Shown here piece after piece: positions 11,535-23,221 of a stretch of DNA of 64,000 nt. The notes under the pieces were generated by a model. That model did not search any database and was not told where the DNA came from. It saw only the letters and a program-made list of their open reading frames with translations. A program made the translations under genes and the position numbers. Every line of letters starts with the position of its first letter. Positions within the stretch are counted from its first letter, which is position 1. Source of the stretch: Dendrolimus kikuchii (lineage: Eukaryota > Arthropoda > Insecta > Lepidoptera > Lasiocampidae); the NCBI GenBank assembly GCA_019925095.2, contig CM034389.1:2378001-2442000 (forward strand), read 5' to 3'.

Positions 11535-11775
11535 TATACAATGCAAAAGTGGATGGATGCAGAAGTCGTGGAAGGCCACGACACACCTTCCATGATCAAA
11601 TTGATCGTGTACTAGCAGAAGGTGATGTCAGGAGCCTTAAGAACAGACGAACTTGCATGACAAGAGTTATGAATGTCAAAGAGGCAAGTGAGGTGTGTAA
11701 GAATAAGCCTAAATGGCACTCTGTTGTTCGTGCCTACCCCGCGAGGGAACTGGCGTGAAGTTATGTATGTATATT
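11535..11775 (+). pseudogene. LINE-A 3' end, 5'-truncated
   Basis: Encodes YNAKVDGCRSRGRPRHTFHDQ through YPARELA and a stop, then a short TATG tail. It has about 70 codons and only the extreme C-terminus. Confidence 0.8.
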
Positions 11776-12245
11776 AAATATACTTACATGCGAACAATAA
11801 TACAATTCCATTTACTGTAAAAAAAATATTTAATGGACAAATAATGGTCAGTGATCAAGTGTTTGAATTAACAAATATCTAATTTTCAAGGGGAGGGAGT
11901 TCCACAGGCGAACAGCCTGTACGGCAAGAGTTTGCGGATATTTCTCGTATTTCCTATATCCGCCATTTAACCACTCGCATGACTATCCAGTGCTTTTTTG
12001 TCGCGTTGGCTTTTGCGCTTAATTAACTTGCACGTAGCGTGTTACCGTATCGTGATTTCATTCCGTTCATTCATTTATCCGGTCAGTGGGGAATCGGTCG
12101 GAATGGAGTGTAAACTTTGTCGTATTTATATGCTGTGGTAATTATTTAGTAATCATTCAATCATAGGGAGGCTGGAGTAAAAATAACGAGTATTTCAAAG
12201 GAGTGATACAATAGAACTTGAATGTATCAAAAATAAAATAATAAT
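11776..12245. other. Unassigned sequence
   Basis: No gene recognised. The word GGGAGTTCCACAGGCGAACAGCC near 11895 resembles LINE coding sequence, but too little remains to assign it. Confidence 0.35.
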
Positions 12246-12249
12246 AATA

Positions 12250-12890
12250 ATCCCGCAGGGGGGCTTTGTGGCGAAGCCTTAGGTGAGTAGCGACACTTCG
12301 TACCTGACTCCGGGGGCCAAGGCAAGGCCCCCGACTCCGTGCCTTAACCGGCCGGCACGGAGTGGAGATCGCTAGAGCTAAGACTCAAGCTCCAGGGGTG
12401 GAAGTGATAAATGGCATCACGTCAGAAGTAGCTACGGTGAACCTGCAGCCCACCTCTCTACACCCCTTAGCCACTCACACCCATGTTTCCCCTGTCTTTA
12501 TGGCATTTTTTGGGGCCCATGCAGGGAGTGGCGAGTGGCGAGTCACCGTCTGCCCATTTTTCCATGTTCCCTGAACATTGCGACGGGCAGACGCCATAGT
12601 CCCCATATTCCCAGACCCCCAGTACCACTAGTAGTTTACCCCAATAGCCCGGTACTTTTTGTCCTCATTTCCTACAATAGTCCTACACTGGCCGGGGCTT
12701 GCTTGGGTGCATCACTATATGGTGTAGACAGGGATAATCGCCGGTCAGTGTCACGCCACATTTACATTAAATTTGTCAAAGGGCCTCTACGTGTTGGCCT
12801 CCACATGGCCCCACGCAAGCCCTTCAAATGTCCGGGCCATTTTTATGGCCCGTGGTGTTTGAAGACATACAAAATAATAATAATAATCGG
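12250..12890 (+). mobile_element. GC-rich retroelement fragment with AAT-repeat tail
   Basis: This block is much more GC-rich than its surroundings. It starts and ends in AAT repeats (12235-12250 and 12870-12888), as expected if a retroelement with an AAT tail inserted. The ORFs at 12362 and 12535 overlap in different frames and show no domain. I read it as a 3'-UTR-type LINE or SINE fragment without a certain family. Confidence 0.45.
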
Positions 12891-13118
12891 CAGACAAACA
12901 CACATATTGTATATACCCAAATTAAGCAAGTTACGCTTGTGTTATGGGTTAATATACAAGGGACTACTCTGGGACCGATCCCAAACACCCAGACCATAGT
13001 AAATAACGGAGAAAATACGTTTCCGAAATTTACTATACCAGGAATCGAACCCGGAGCCTCTGCGTTGCAGTGAGGTAGGCCGGCAAAGGCTTAGCCCGCT
13101 CAACCACAGAGGCCCGCC
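12891..13118 (-). mobile_element. SINE-3, tRNA-derived, near full length
   Basis: On the minus strand the head reads TGGTTGAGCGGGCTAAGCC (A-box-like) and GGTTCGATTCC (a B-box match), about 50 bp apart. A tRNA-unrelated body runs to about 12891. The extended loop and missing acceptor pairing argue against a working tRNA. Related pieces lie at 2530 and 62688. Confidence 0.65.
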
Positions 13119-13276
13119 CTCTTACTATAGAGTCGGATTTATTTTTTATTAAAAAAAAATATATGGGCTTTATGCGGATGGTCCTGGGGGTATTTCTTCA
13201 TTTACCTTTACTTCTATTTAAAACTCTAGTTACAATTATTTCTGAAAAAGGTCATAAAATCATCCGTCCGCATTAT

Positions 13277-13578
13277 CCGTGCAGGAACGGAGAAAGAATA
13301 CAATTTCTTGCGGCCGGGCGGCCTGTCGTAAGAGGCGACTTAAAAACCCACAGCCAGGTGGTAGGGCATTTGCCCGACTGGACGGCTACCATCCCTAGTA
13401 TAAAGCATGTCGCCATAACAACCTTGAGTTGTGTTCCGGCATTAGTGACCAGGTTCCAGTCTCCCTTAAGAGAGCTGCAGCGCATTTGTAGCACCCTTGA
13501 TGTTGCAAATGTCCATAGGCGATGGTAACCGCTTTCCATCAAGTGGGCCGTCTGCCTGTCTGCTGAACTCCTGCAATA
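13277..13578 (+). mobile_element. SINE-1, full length
   Basis: Begins CCGTGCAGG and ends CTGCAATA. The A-rich tail is replaced by a T run. Both strands carry misleading ~90-120-codon ORFs that are simply read-through of the SINE. Confidence 0.75.
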
Positions 13579-14295
13579 TTTTTTTTATAATTGCCAATAC
13601 TGCCTTATATTTATTTTGGGAGAAGTTTGGGTACTAAAAATATTACAATTTATAACTTTCATAATGCGTATAAAATAAATTCAGACACAAAAGACATTTT
13701 CAGCAATATATTTAATGTCTTTAATTAATATTCGTATGGCCACAAAACCAGTGTGCTGTAATAACGTAACGTCAGATAACAATAGCATCAAAGCTCGACG
13801 GGATGTTAACATAAAAGCAATGTGTTGTGGCCATTACATCTGTTGGGCCATAAAAACAGCGAGCGGTGCTTGAAAGTAAATTGCTTTAAGCGATAATTTT
13901 GATGTTCAACTGCATGGTTTTTACAGTGTTTGATATACAACTGTAATTACATTCAAGAAAGCGGTAGTAGTTCGTATTCTATTTATTAGTGATGGATGAA
14001 TGAATTAACTAATGAACGACTTTTGATGAAAGGTTATAATGATATAACTGATATATTTCAAAAAAACATAGGATATTTTTATGAGTATGAAGTCAAAGTC
14101 TAACGCGAACGAAGTAGTCTGTTGCTGGTCTTCACTCCTTGCTTACTTTATTGAGACAAACAATAAAAGGTTTTTTAGAAGAAGAGGCTTATTATTTTTT
14201 ACTCCTCACATTAAGGTTATTATTGTTTATGACGTTGACAGTGACACTTTTAAAAAATATTTTAAACACCAAGAACTCGACTACAAAAAATATAA
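13579..14295. other. Unassigned sequence
   Basis: No gene recognised. The 75-codon ORF at 14081-14308 runs into the Helitron-like element and is not supported. Confidence 0.4.
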
Positions 14296-14506
14296 TCTAT
14301 CTATATAAAAGAAAGTCGTGTTAGTTACACTATTTGTAACTCTAGAACGGCTGTACTGATTTGACTGAAAATTGGTGGGGAGGTAGCTTAGAACCAGGAA
14401 ACAGACATAGGATACTTTTTATCCCGTTGGAACTGGTAGGTGGCGCTGAGATCGGGTCCTAGATTTTTATTTTTCAGAGCAGGACAACGTCTGCCGGGGC
14501 CGCTAG
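14296..14506 (+). mobile_element. Helitron-like element, Hel-B type, short complete copy
   Basis: Starts TCTATCTATATAAAAG and ends GGGGCCGCTAG. It is preceded by A (14295) and followed by T (14507), matching the TC start, CTRR end and AT insertion site of Helitrons. It is 211 bp, non-coding and therefore non-autonomous. The GTAGGTGGCGCTG and CAACGTCTGCCGGG words recur at 29731, 40163 and 48960 in reverse orientation. Confidence 0.65.
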
Positions 14507-14724
14507 TTTAAATAAAACAAATGCATTAAAAAGACTTAAACAAGATTGAGAATAGATAAAAAATTAAAAATAAACTATAAACAAACTAAACTTAACTTAA
14601 TTTTAACAGGCTTTATATATTATGAGCTGAAAGCCTAAGTTAAATATCCGCATTAAGTTTAGTAACAGGTGGGAGTATTCATATTTAATTCTAAATAATA
14701 TATCGAACATATTACTGATTGAGA

Positions 14725-14790
14725 CTTTACATCTTTGTCTTCCGTAATCACGGCGACTGAAAAGTAGCCGAAACATCAGAATAAAAATGA
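14725..14790 (+). repeat. Degenerate fragment of Penelope-like arm
   Basis: CATCTTTGTCTTCCGTAATC...GAAAAGTAGCCGAAAC matches, with several changes, the arm that contains the hairpin followed by GAAAC at 24600, 30690, 58180 and 58690. Confidence 0.55.
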
Positions 14791-14976
14791 AAAAAAAATT
14801 ATTATTATAAAATATACTATTTATCACCAGTAAATAATTGAGTATTTGACAGTTAAATCAATTGAGACGCTTTTTATCATCGCAGAAAATTGGTATGTGA
14901 ACACTGGTTTACGACTTCACAATTTTAACTCAAATAGCCTATTATTTATTGTATAAACTATAATTATATTTATTTC

Positions 14977-15264
14977 ATGGGGAAAGAATGCATGATGAAA
15001 GAATGACTAAACAGATATACAATGCAAAAGTGGATGGATGCAGAAGTCGTGGAAGGCCACGACACACCTTCCATGATCAAATTGATCGTGTACTAGCGGA
15101 GGGTGATGTCAGGAGCCTTAAGAACAGACGATTGTGCATGACAAGAGTTATGAATGTCAAAGAAGCAAGTGAGGTGTGTAAGAATGGGCCTAAATGGCGC
15201 TCTGTTGTTCGTGCCTACCCCGCAAGGGAACTGGCGTGAAGTTATGTATGTATGTATGTATGTG
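14977..15264 (+). pseudogene. LINE-A 3' end with target duplication
   Basis: Encodes MHDERMTKQIYNAK through YPARELA, stop, and a TATG-repeat tail. The 10-bp duplication TATTTATTTC flanks it at 14967-14976 and 15265-15274. It is truncated to about 83 codons. Confidence 0.85.
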
Positions 15265-15274
15265 TATTTATTTC

Positions 15275-15881
15275 TATAATGACCTGTTGAAAGCAAGATG
15301 ATAACAAGATATTTTGACATCCGCTCTTTTAATGAATAAGTACTATTTTAAAATACCTTAATATATTATGTCAAATACCCAATTCAAAAAAACCTGTTCA
15401 ATATCAAAAAACAAATAAACGAAGAAGTTAATCCATTTACTTTATAAACTACTATATATTCAATCACGTAGTAAACAATTAAATCGTTGTCGACATTGTT
15501 AATACAAAATCGCCATCAGCTATTGTAATGAGGCCATTAAACAAGCGAAGATGGATATTAATTACCCATATCAGGAATGATACACAGATATTTGATGGTT
15601 GTTAGCGAACGGAGATACCTAAAGCAAATTAATGTCTTATTGTGGCCACTAAATTAGAGTTAAGAAGATTTACCGACATCGTTGGATCGTAAATATTTCC
15701 TCACGTAAATATATGGAAGGTTTGTATTTCTCTCGTTGTACATATTGACATGCGGCTAAATATTGTTCAGTCTTTTTCAAATATTTATGCCACTAGAGCG
15801 CGTGATGCTATAATATTAGACGAATCAATGATTTGATTTGAAACCACGGAGCTGAAAGGATACGATGGTATTCTTTCTTTT
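15275..15881. other. Unassigned sequence
   Basis: No gene or repeat family recognised. Confidence 0.4.
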
Positions 15882-16115
15882 GCCAGGTGGTAGGGCATTT
15901 ACCCGACTGGATGGCTACCACCCCTGATCTAAAGTATGTCGCCATAACAACCTTGAGTTGTGTTCCGGCATTAGTGACCAGGTTCCAGTCTCCCTTAAGA
16001 GAGCAGCAGCGCATTTGTAGCACCTTTGCTGTTGCAAATGCCCATAGGCGATGGTAACTGCTTTCCATCAAGTGGGCCGTCTGCCTGTCTGCTGATCTCT
16101 TGCAATAAAAAAAAA
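15882..16115 (+). mobile_element. SINE-1, 5'-truncated
   Basis: Starts at GCCAGGTGGTAGGG in the hairpin region and ends TGCAATAAAA plus A tail. Confidence 0.75.
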
Positions 16116-16189
16116 TCTATTCAATTATATGCATCCCACTAGGTGAATTATTATAAAAGTGGTATCAATCATGAAATGTTATCGATCAT

Positions 16190-16330
16190 ATAGATAGATA
16201 AACAGTTCATTGTACACCAAAATAAACAAGTACAAAAATCCACATTTACAAATCTTCTATGCAATACAATAGGTGGCCTTATCGCTTCAAGCGATGTCTT
16301 TCAGGCAACCGAAGTTGAAGGAATTTCTTA
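16190..16330 (-). repeat. LINE-D 3' end with ATCT-type tail
   Basis: On plus it reads TAGATAGATA, TTCATTGTACACC, then GGTGGCCTTATCGCTTCAAGCGAT. The same order is seen at 39630-39745. The GATA repeat is the reversed tail. Confidence 0.55.
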
Positions 16331-17061
16331 GCTAATCTGGCGATGTAGATGATGCTATTTTAAAATTTCAATAAACACATGCATACATAGTCATATATAT
16401 ACAAATATTATTAAAATAAATAAAAAAGAGTTAACAAATGAAAATGGAGGTAATTAAAATGTTCAATGTATGATTGGTTGGGAAACAGTGGAGAACGTCA
16501 ATCATTGTGTATTGTGGTGGTACTTTAGTAAATAGTAAAATATGAGTATTGCCTAATGGATTTGGCATGACTATGTGGACAAAATTCTCATACAATTCCT
16601 GCTGTTTTAATGTCTTTATCTCTCCTCCCTACTCTACTACTACTACTACTAGTACTCCCCTATCCCATCCAAAAGGATGGCAATGCATTGGCTACGCTCA
16701 TGATATTGCAGTCTATAGCCGACGATAACCTATTCCCATTAGATAGGCTGTCTGCCTGATTGGCAGCTTCGCAATAAAAAATTTAAATTTTTGAAAAAAT
16801 TTAACACAATGTTACATGAAATTGAAATAAATATAAAATAAGCTTTAAATATACAGAATATAAAAATAAATAAGAAACGCGATAATAGCCGAGCGAACAC
16901 TATTGTAGTGTATCAGAAACCGGTCGTGGGCTCCACGTTGGGCGCCAATGTGGCGTTGCGATATAAAAGTGATGAGTGATATTAATGAAAGAAACCACCT
17001 AATTTTTGCTAGGACTAACTAATGATATTTTTATACGGGTCTTAAGTTAATATATTTAGAA
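16331..17061. other. Unassigned sequence with an old SINE-1 relic
   Basis: A CTA microsatellite lies at about 16634-16654. From 16656 to 16787 a heavily diverged SINE-1 3' end can be followed (ATAGCCGACGATAACC, GGCTGTCTGCCTG, GCAATAAAAA). No gene is seen in the rest. Confidence 0.45.
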
Positions 17062-17148
17062 CAGGAGGTGGGCACTGAAAATCAATGCTGTGGCGGGGTA
17101 TCTCCCGACATAGCAATATACTGAGTGCCAACCTCATTTGTCGAATAG
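17062..17148 (+). repeat. Three-copy short repeat (TGAAAATCAATG type)
   Basis: AGGAGGTGGGCACTGAAAAT and GAGTGCCAACCTCATTT match the block at 42184-42345 closely and the reversed copy at 11385. Confidence 0.55.
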
Positions 17149-17160
17149 AGACATCTTTAT

Positions 17161-17479
17161 CCGTGCAGGAACGGAGAAAGAATACAATTTCCTGCGGCCG
17201 GGCAGCGTGTCGTAAGAGGCGACAAAACCACCCACAGCCAGGTGGTAGGGCACTTGCCCGACTGGATGGCTACCACCCCTGGTCTAAAGTATGTCGCCAT
17301 AACAACCTTGAGTTGTGTTCCGACATCAGTGACCAGGTTCCAGTCTCCCTTAAGAGATCAGCAGCGCATTTGTAGCACCTTTGGTGTTGTAAATGTCCAT
17401 AGGCGATGGTAACCGTTTTCCATCAAGTGGTCCGTCTGCCTGTCTACTGAACTCCTGCAATAAAAAAATAAAAAAAAAT
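17161..17479 (+). mobile_element. SINE-1, full length
   Basis: Starts CCGTGCAGG, carries the central inverted repeat and ends CTGCAATAAAAAAATAAAAA. Confidence 0.75.
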
Positions 17480-17930
17480 CTATAAACATATTTTGTCTCT
17501 TCTATTTTATAATTAATTGTTTATGTCGCATTTGACAAATAAACATTTTCTTTCTTTCTACTTAGAGTGGGGTGAGTTTTGTTACCTTGGCTGTCGTTGT
17601 GATTGTTTTAATAAGTAGCTTATTTAGTGGCCCTCATGATACAACAAAGTGACGTTGTAACGCTTTGATATCAACGTACGCCTGACAACGAGGACAATTG
17701 TCTGTTAATGATACATTGGACATATATCAGATTCGTTAATGGCCAAAGGAAGGATTTATCGGCATTTACACACTGCTATGTGGCCTTAATTGCTTTAATA
17801 TTGGACGTGATTTACATTAAATTGCTTGTTTCATACTAGTGTCTGGTTTTTCATATTAGTGTTTTCCATTTGCACGAACTTCAGATCTGTATCCAAAAAA
17901 AATACCGCCGAAATATAATTAATCGTTACA
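17480..17930. other. Unassigned sequence
   Basis: The first 90 bases contain TGTCGCATTTGACAAATAAA then TTTCTTTC, a LINE-like 3' terminus also seen near 42300-42350. No gene is recognised in the rest. Confidence 0.4.
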
Positions 17931-18120
17931 TCATCAAATTGATCGTGTACTAGCAGAAGGTGATGTCAGGAGCCTTAAGAACAGACGAGCGTGCATGACA
18001 AGAGTTATGAATGTCAAAGAAGCAAGTGAGTTGTGTAAGAATAAGCCTGAATGGCGCTCTGTTGTTCGTGCCTATCCCGCAAGGGAACTGGCGTGAGGTT
18101 ATGTATGTATGTATGTATCA
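17931..18120 (+). pseudogene. LINE-A 3' end, strongly truncated
   Basis: Starts at CATCAAATTGATCGTG and ends with GGCGTGAGG plus a TATG tail. It retains about 50 codons of the RT C-terminus. Confidence 0.8.
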
Positions 18121-18210
18121 TCATCAGTCATCATATCAGTGTATGAATAACTATTATTGCATTAGATTAATTTCTTTCTATTTCAAATATAATTGTGTAT
18201 AATCTTTATA

Positions 18211-18955
18211 TCTATACTAATATTATAAAGCTGAAGAGTTTTTTTGTTTGTTTAAATGCGCTCATCTCAGGAATCGCTTTTCCGATTTGAAAAATTCTTT
18301 CAGTGTTGAATAGTATATTTATCGAGGAAGGCTATATATTTTCAAAAAATTAGGGATCCTTACTAAAGGTCCAATAATGTAACCCAAGGTGTAACAAAAT
18401 GACTCGAAAAAATCCTTACACGGCGTGCGCTGCGAAAACTATTGATTATAGAACAAAACAATGTACTACCACTTTGCAGAACATATAATTGTCTACAAAA
18501 AATATCGCGTAACCATATGTCTAACTATTGTAGTTATCTCACAATAAATGTTTCCTTTTATTTTTTTAAATAATTAAAATGCCGTCGCTTCAAAAACTCT
18601 TTATTTTGTACCTTGGTATTAATCCTTATCAAAATAAATTACCCCATATTCAAGACGAATTCAATACCTTTCTAGATCTTTTTGAATTATTCAATTCGGA
18701 CGTTTTACTCAAAAGATATCGCGACATTTAAAATGTAAGTATTAGTGTTGTATCCAAATATAATATATTGTTTGATTGAACGCGCTAATCTCAGGAACTA
18801 CGGGTCTGATTTGAAAAATTCTTTCAGTGTTGGATAGCCCATTTATCGAGGAAGCACGCTAAGACCAATAGGAGCGGAGCACCAATGAAGAATGTTTCAA
18901 AATTGGAGGGTTTTGAAAGCAACTTCCACCCGGACGACGTCGCGGGCACAGCTAG
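18211..18955 (+). mobile_element. Helitron-like element, Hel-A type, complete ends
   Basis: Starts TCTATACTAATATTATAAAG after an A (18210). Ends CGCGGGCACAGCTAG before a T (18956). TC start, CTAG end and AT host site fit Helitrons. It is non-coding. The head words (CTCATCTCAGGAATCGC and TTTATCGAGGAAGG) appear near 18260 and again near 18785, so two related copies are fused around a ~400-bp middle. That middle is also found at 57600-58970. Confidence 0.75.
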
Positions 18956-18974
18956 TACTTATATATAGAGCGTC

Positions 18975-19995
18975 TCGGTCACCATGTTTTATCTTGTATC
19001 AGAAGTGCCGGCAGAATTTCGCGTCATGCAGCACTTAATGACATAATCCGTCGGGCTCTTGTCACTGCCGGGGAACCGAACGGCTTGTGCCGCGACGATG
19101 GCAAGAAACCCGATGGAATGTCATTGGTGCCCTGGAGGATGGGTCGCCTTTTAGTATAGGACGCGTCTTGCGTCGATTTCAGCCGCTAGCATGTCTGCCT
19201 GTACAGCTGCTCCAGAACTGAAGGCCCTAAAATACATACATACATAACTTCACGCCAGTTCCCTTGCGGGATAGGCACGAACAACAGAGCGCCATTTAGG
19301 CTTATTCTTACACACCTCACTTGCTTCTTTGACATTCATAACTCTTGTCATGCACGCTCGTCTGTTCTTAAGGCTCCTGACATCACCTTCTGCTAGTACA
19401 CGATCAATTTGATCATGGAAGATGTGTCGTGGCCTTCCACGACTTCTGCATCCATCCACTTTTGCATTGTATATCTGTTTAGTCATTCTTTCATTATGCA
19501 TTCTTTCCACATGCCCGAACCACCGGAGCATTCCTTTCCTTACCTTCACCCCGACACTCTCTTTCAGAGCAACTCTCTTTCTTACTTCCGTATTACGAAC
19601 GCGGTCTGCGAGCGTCACTCCGCAGATTTTGCGCAGTGCTCGCATTTCGACCACGTTTACTCTACTTTCATGCTCTCTCTTCCATACTCAACTCTCGCTT
19701 CCATACGTGAGCGTAGGTACCAGCACCGCGTTGTGTATGGCGAGCTGGGCCTTCTGGCTGAGGTTCTTAGCGCCTAGAAGGCGCTTTCTTAAGCCCTAAA
19801 ATGTCGCAAATATGAAAAATGGTTACATATTTGCGGGCTTTTGGAGTCGAGACCCTCGGACCATGGGGACCTGAGGCGCACAATCTTTATCGACACATAG
19901 TGAAACGCCTTGTAGACGTCTCACGTGACCAAAAGACTGGTCTATACGAGGTAAAATGTAGCCAGTCTTTTGGGCAGCGGTCTGGTACTAGTTTT
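18975..19995 (+). pseudogene. Retroelement C-terminal domain fragment, split by LINE-A
   Basis: The plus strand carries, with frame breaks, residues like [14 protein letters not shown] and, after the LINE-A insert, FGVETLGPWGPEAHNLYR and VDVSRDQKTGLY. I recognise this as a C-terminal domain that recurs in animal retroelement polyproteins, possibly an endonuclease-like fold, but I am not certain of its family. The end carries a deletion compared with 26960-27110, which retains RISIAIQRGN. Confidence 0.55.
19234..19792 (-). pseudogene. LINE-A, longest copy in the window
   Basis: The minus frame (ORF 19250-19654) encodes EMRALRKICGVTLADRVRNT, LRWFGHVERMHNERMTKQ and ends YPARELA. It is about 134 codons of the RT C-terminal region, downstream of the catalytic palm. 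The 10-bp duplication GCCCTAAAAT flanks it at 19224-19233 and 19793-19802. The CATA-repeat tail lies at its low-coordinate end. No RT motif with YADD is included. Confidence 0.85.
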
Positions 19996-20616
19996 TATAG
20001 TTTAATTTTAATTTATATACATAGTTTTATTTACTTTAATTGTATAATTTTAAAAAAATATACTAAATAAATTATGTATATCTAAAAATAAAATATTGTC
20101 ACAAACCACGACTTTTCTTCGAATAAAAAATTTCACATATTTTCTCTAATATGACTTCAGATTAAAATCAAATATTAAGGTTTTTTTATTTTTAAGCTAG
20201 GCTTATTTATATTATGGATTATGGATTATGCCCTCCTTTTTTATTTAGTTCTAGTTTTTAATTTTAGGTTTATTTTTCATACTGTAGTTTAGTTTTAGTA
20301 ATATTAAGATGAAATATTCTACTAAGATACTGTTATTTGATCTCACATATGCTTTATATAGTAGAAACTGAAATGAATTCTCATCGGTACCAACTGCAGT
20401 CAACTGCAAAAGATACTTTCTAGAAAAGTTGTAACATGTTTGGTTATGACTTTGGTAAACATAAAATGGAGACACCTGATTTACCTTGTGCCTGTTATCT
20501 CACAAACGTACCACGAATGGCAATCACATAGTAAAAATATTACCCTAAAAATATCGCTTGTACTATTTATAAGTTAGTTTAATTTTAGTTTTTAATTGTA
20601 TTTTTTAATTATACTT
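19996..20616. other. Unassigned AT-rich sequence
   Basis: No gene recognised. The 74-codon minus ORF at 20251 has no known domain. Confidence 0.4.
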
Positions 20617-21297
20617 ACTTACTTACTTATTTACTTACTCCGTTGGCTCAGCGACCCAAAGTGGGTCTTGGCCTCCGAAACGAGAACATGCCACTTTTCT
20701 CGGTCCGGCGCGGTTTCTTCCCAATTACTGGCTCCTAGCTCCGACAGGTCCGTCTCTACTCTGTCCCTCCCGATATTTAGGACGGCCGACCGGACGCCGA
20801 CCTACCTGCCGTCCCAAAAATGCTTTCCTCACGCTGCGATCCTCTCCCATCCGTTCTACGTGACCGAGCCAACGGAGGCGGTGAGCTATTATTTCTCCTA
20901 TTATGTTAGGCTCGGCCACGAGATACTCAATTTCGAGGTTACTTCGGACCCTCCAGCTACCATCCTCTCTTTTTGTTGGACCCAGAATCTTGCGGAGAAC
21001 CTTCCTTTCCGCTACTAAAAGCTGGTTCTCCTCCTTGAGGGTAAGCGTCCAAGCTTCGCACCCATACATCAGGATGGGCCGTATGACGGTTTTATAGATC
21101 CTGATTTTAATTTTTCTATTTAGAAGCTTGGACACCAATATCTGATGCAGGGCTGCACAACACCTCAGGGCGTTTTGTATACATATAAGTGTTACGTCCT
21201 CTCTGGTGTTTATGTCAGTGACTGTGCAGCCCAGATATTTGAATTTGGCTACCCCTTTATACATAACATCTCCAGCGTGAAGGTTCTGGCGCGGATT
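20617..21297 (-). pseudogene. LINE-E reverse-transcriptase C-terminus and 3' UTR
   Basis: The minus frame of about 179 codons (20725-21264) reads FKYLGCTVTD, RIYKTVIRPILMYGCEAWTL, ERKVLRKILGP and RLRWLGHVERM. This order is typical of the C-terminal thumb and connector region of RTE/jockey-like LINE proteins. It ends in a basic GRPK segment. The downstream 3' UTR contains AGTGGGTCTTGGCC-type sequence on plus and an AAGT-repeat tail (20617-20640). The catalytic core is missing, so it is 5'-truncated. Confidence 0.8.
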
Positions 21298-22510
21298 TTT
21301 TAATTATAATAAAATAATTAACATTCATAATATTCTACTACGTACAAATACAATGTCATATACCTAAGAATTACCCTAAAAAAGTAATGAAGACCGTTTT
21401 CTCGCTATTTGGCGGTTTACTATTTTAAAAAGTGTCACTAATTTCCTCTGTTGTTGCAAATGTTGCAAAGCAGAATCTTAAAAAAACAAAAATATAATGG
21501 ACAATGCAACAGTGATTATGTTTGGTCATTTTTAATAACAAAAAGTTAAATTGATTAAAAATACTTACCTTCACGACATAACAAGTGTGTCGTAAAGTTT
21601 GTATTTATTTGTTTTTCTACAAAACCGAGATTTATAAGTACGAAAAGAAAGACAGAGGGCTTTATTCAAGACTACGCTGCGTAATGAAATCAATCGCCAA
21701 ACTACGACCCAGATTGGTCTTAGTTCAGCGGCACCTAGGTCTATTGTATTTATAAAATATATGACTTTCCTATGAATCTTAATACAAATATGCATGAGTG
21801 AATTAGAAACTTTTAAGTATTTGCTCGCGTAAACTTCTAAAGGTCAGTTCCCACTAGGACTTGTCAATACAGGATTCAGCCATTAAAGGATGAATATTGA
21901 TAATATAAGAAGGATGTAAGGCTGGGCTTAGAAATAACGGTGAGTTGGGTACTCCCACTACTCCACGCGTAGTTGCTCTGTGTATCTTTGCAATCTAGCA
22001 CGTCTTGTGTTATTGGAAATCTTGCGAGGACCAACGGTAATACTAGCAGACAAATAAGAATGTATCTTAATGCGATTTCACAACGTACGATCGAGTCTTG
22101 TGGTTTATAAAACGAACCAGTCTTATTTTCGTCTAGTATCGGACGTCTGCGACGTTGTCTGCTTTGTCTTCAACAGTAGACACACGGACACAACTGTCAA
22201 TGACGTCCACCCGCGATTGCCGCTTTCAGGGACCAAATTCTGCTATTACTAATTCGTCAGAATCGCCTGACACTTTCGTCTCAATCGTAGGTTTGCCTGA
22301 TTTTGGTATTCTGTTAATTCAAATAGCGTCCTCATTGCACACCACTCTGTCTTTATAAGCGAAAACTCTCGAAATAAATGTTTAAAATTCTGGTAGCTTT
22401 TCAAAATTCATTGCTGCTAATGATACGAATTTTTCTATTATTATTCCACCGCGATTACATTGAGAAGATGTTGTAGGCATAGTACAACAGGAATGAATAA
22501 ATGAATAACT
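21298..22510. other. Unassigned sequence
   Basis: 1.2 kb with no recognised gene. Small plus-strand ORFs at 22070-22358 overlap one another in different frames and show no domain. Confidence 0.4.
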
Positions 22511-22826
22511 CCGTGCAGGAACGGAGAAAGAATACAATTTCCTGCGGCCGGGTGGCCTGTCGTAAGAGGCGACTAAACAATCCACAGCCAGGTGGTAGGG
22601 CATTTTCCCGACTGGATGGCTACCACCCCTGGTCTAGAGCATGCCGCCATAACAACTTTGAGTTGTGTTCCGGCATTAGTAACCAGGTTCCAGACTCACT
22701 TAAGAGAGCAGCAGCGCATTTGTAGCACCTTTGGTGTTGCAAATGTCCATAGGCGATGGTTACCGCTTTCTATCCAGTGGGCCGTCTGCCTGTCTGCTGA
22801 ACTTCTGCAATAATAAAAAAAAAAAA
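22511..22826 (+). mobile_element. SINE-1, full length
   Basis: Starts CCGTGCAGG and ends TTCTGCAATAATAAAAAA. It is directly followed by a LINE-E 3' fragment. Confidence 0.75.
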
Positions 22827-22890
22827 CTCCGTTGGCTCAGGGGTCCAAAATGTGTATTAGCCTCCAAAACGAGAACACGCCACCAAATCA
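22827..22890 (-). repeat. LINE-E 3'-UTR fragment
   Basis: CTCCGTTGGCTCAG and CCTCCAAAACGAGAACACG correspond to the 3' UTR of the LINE-E copy at 20640-20700 in the same orientation. Confidence 0.6.
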
Positions 22891-23221
22891 CCATAGACTC
22901 AAATTGGAAATCAGGTACAAAATAAAAAAGGCCGAATGTTAATTTATGTCACAAAATGTCGCTTAAAGCAAATAGCCTTTCAACCCTGGATATTACCTAT
23001 GAAATATGCGACCAAGTCTACCGTTGGTAAGAACCTTTAAAGTATTGCGAGCTCAATAACAGTTGGAGATGCAGAAACTGGAAAATGTATCAAAGATTAT
23101 TGTTGAAATTACTTCCGAAGTTCGCAACGGGCCACTCTATATTAAGAGACGACAGAACTGCATTCTTGTAAAGTTGCAAGGATGTTTTGTTTCAAATATA
23201 AAACGAGGATTAAATATGATA
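22891..23221. other. Unassigned sequence
   Basis: No gene or repeat recognised. Confidence 0.4.

Noticed and set aside
12362..13073. Three overlapping plus-strand ORFs
   Set aside because: Different frames in a GC-rich repeat fragment. Open frames are expected from base composition.
13163..13542. Paired sense and antisense ORFs of 89-121 codons
   Set aside because: Read-through of SINE-1. The same shadows appear at most other SINE-1 copies.
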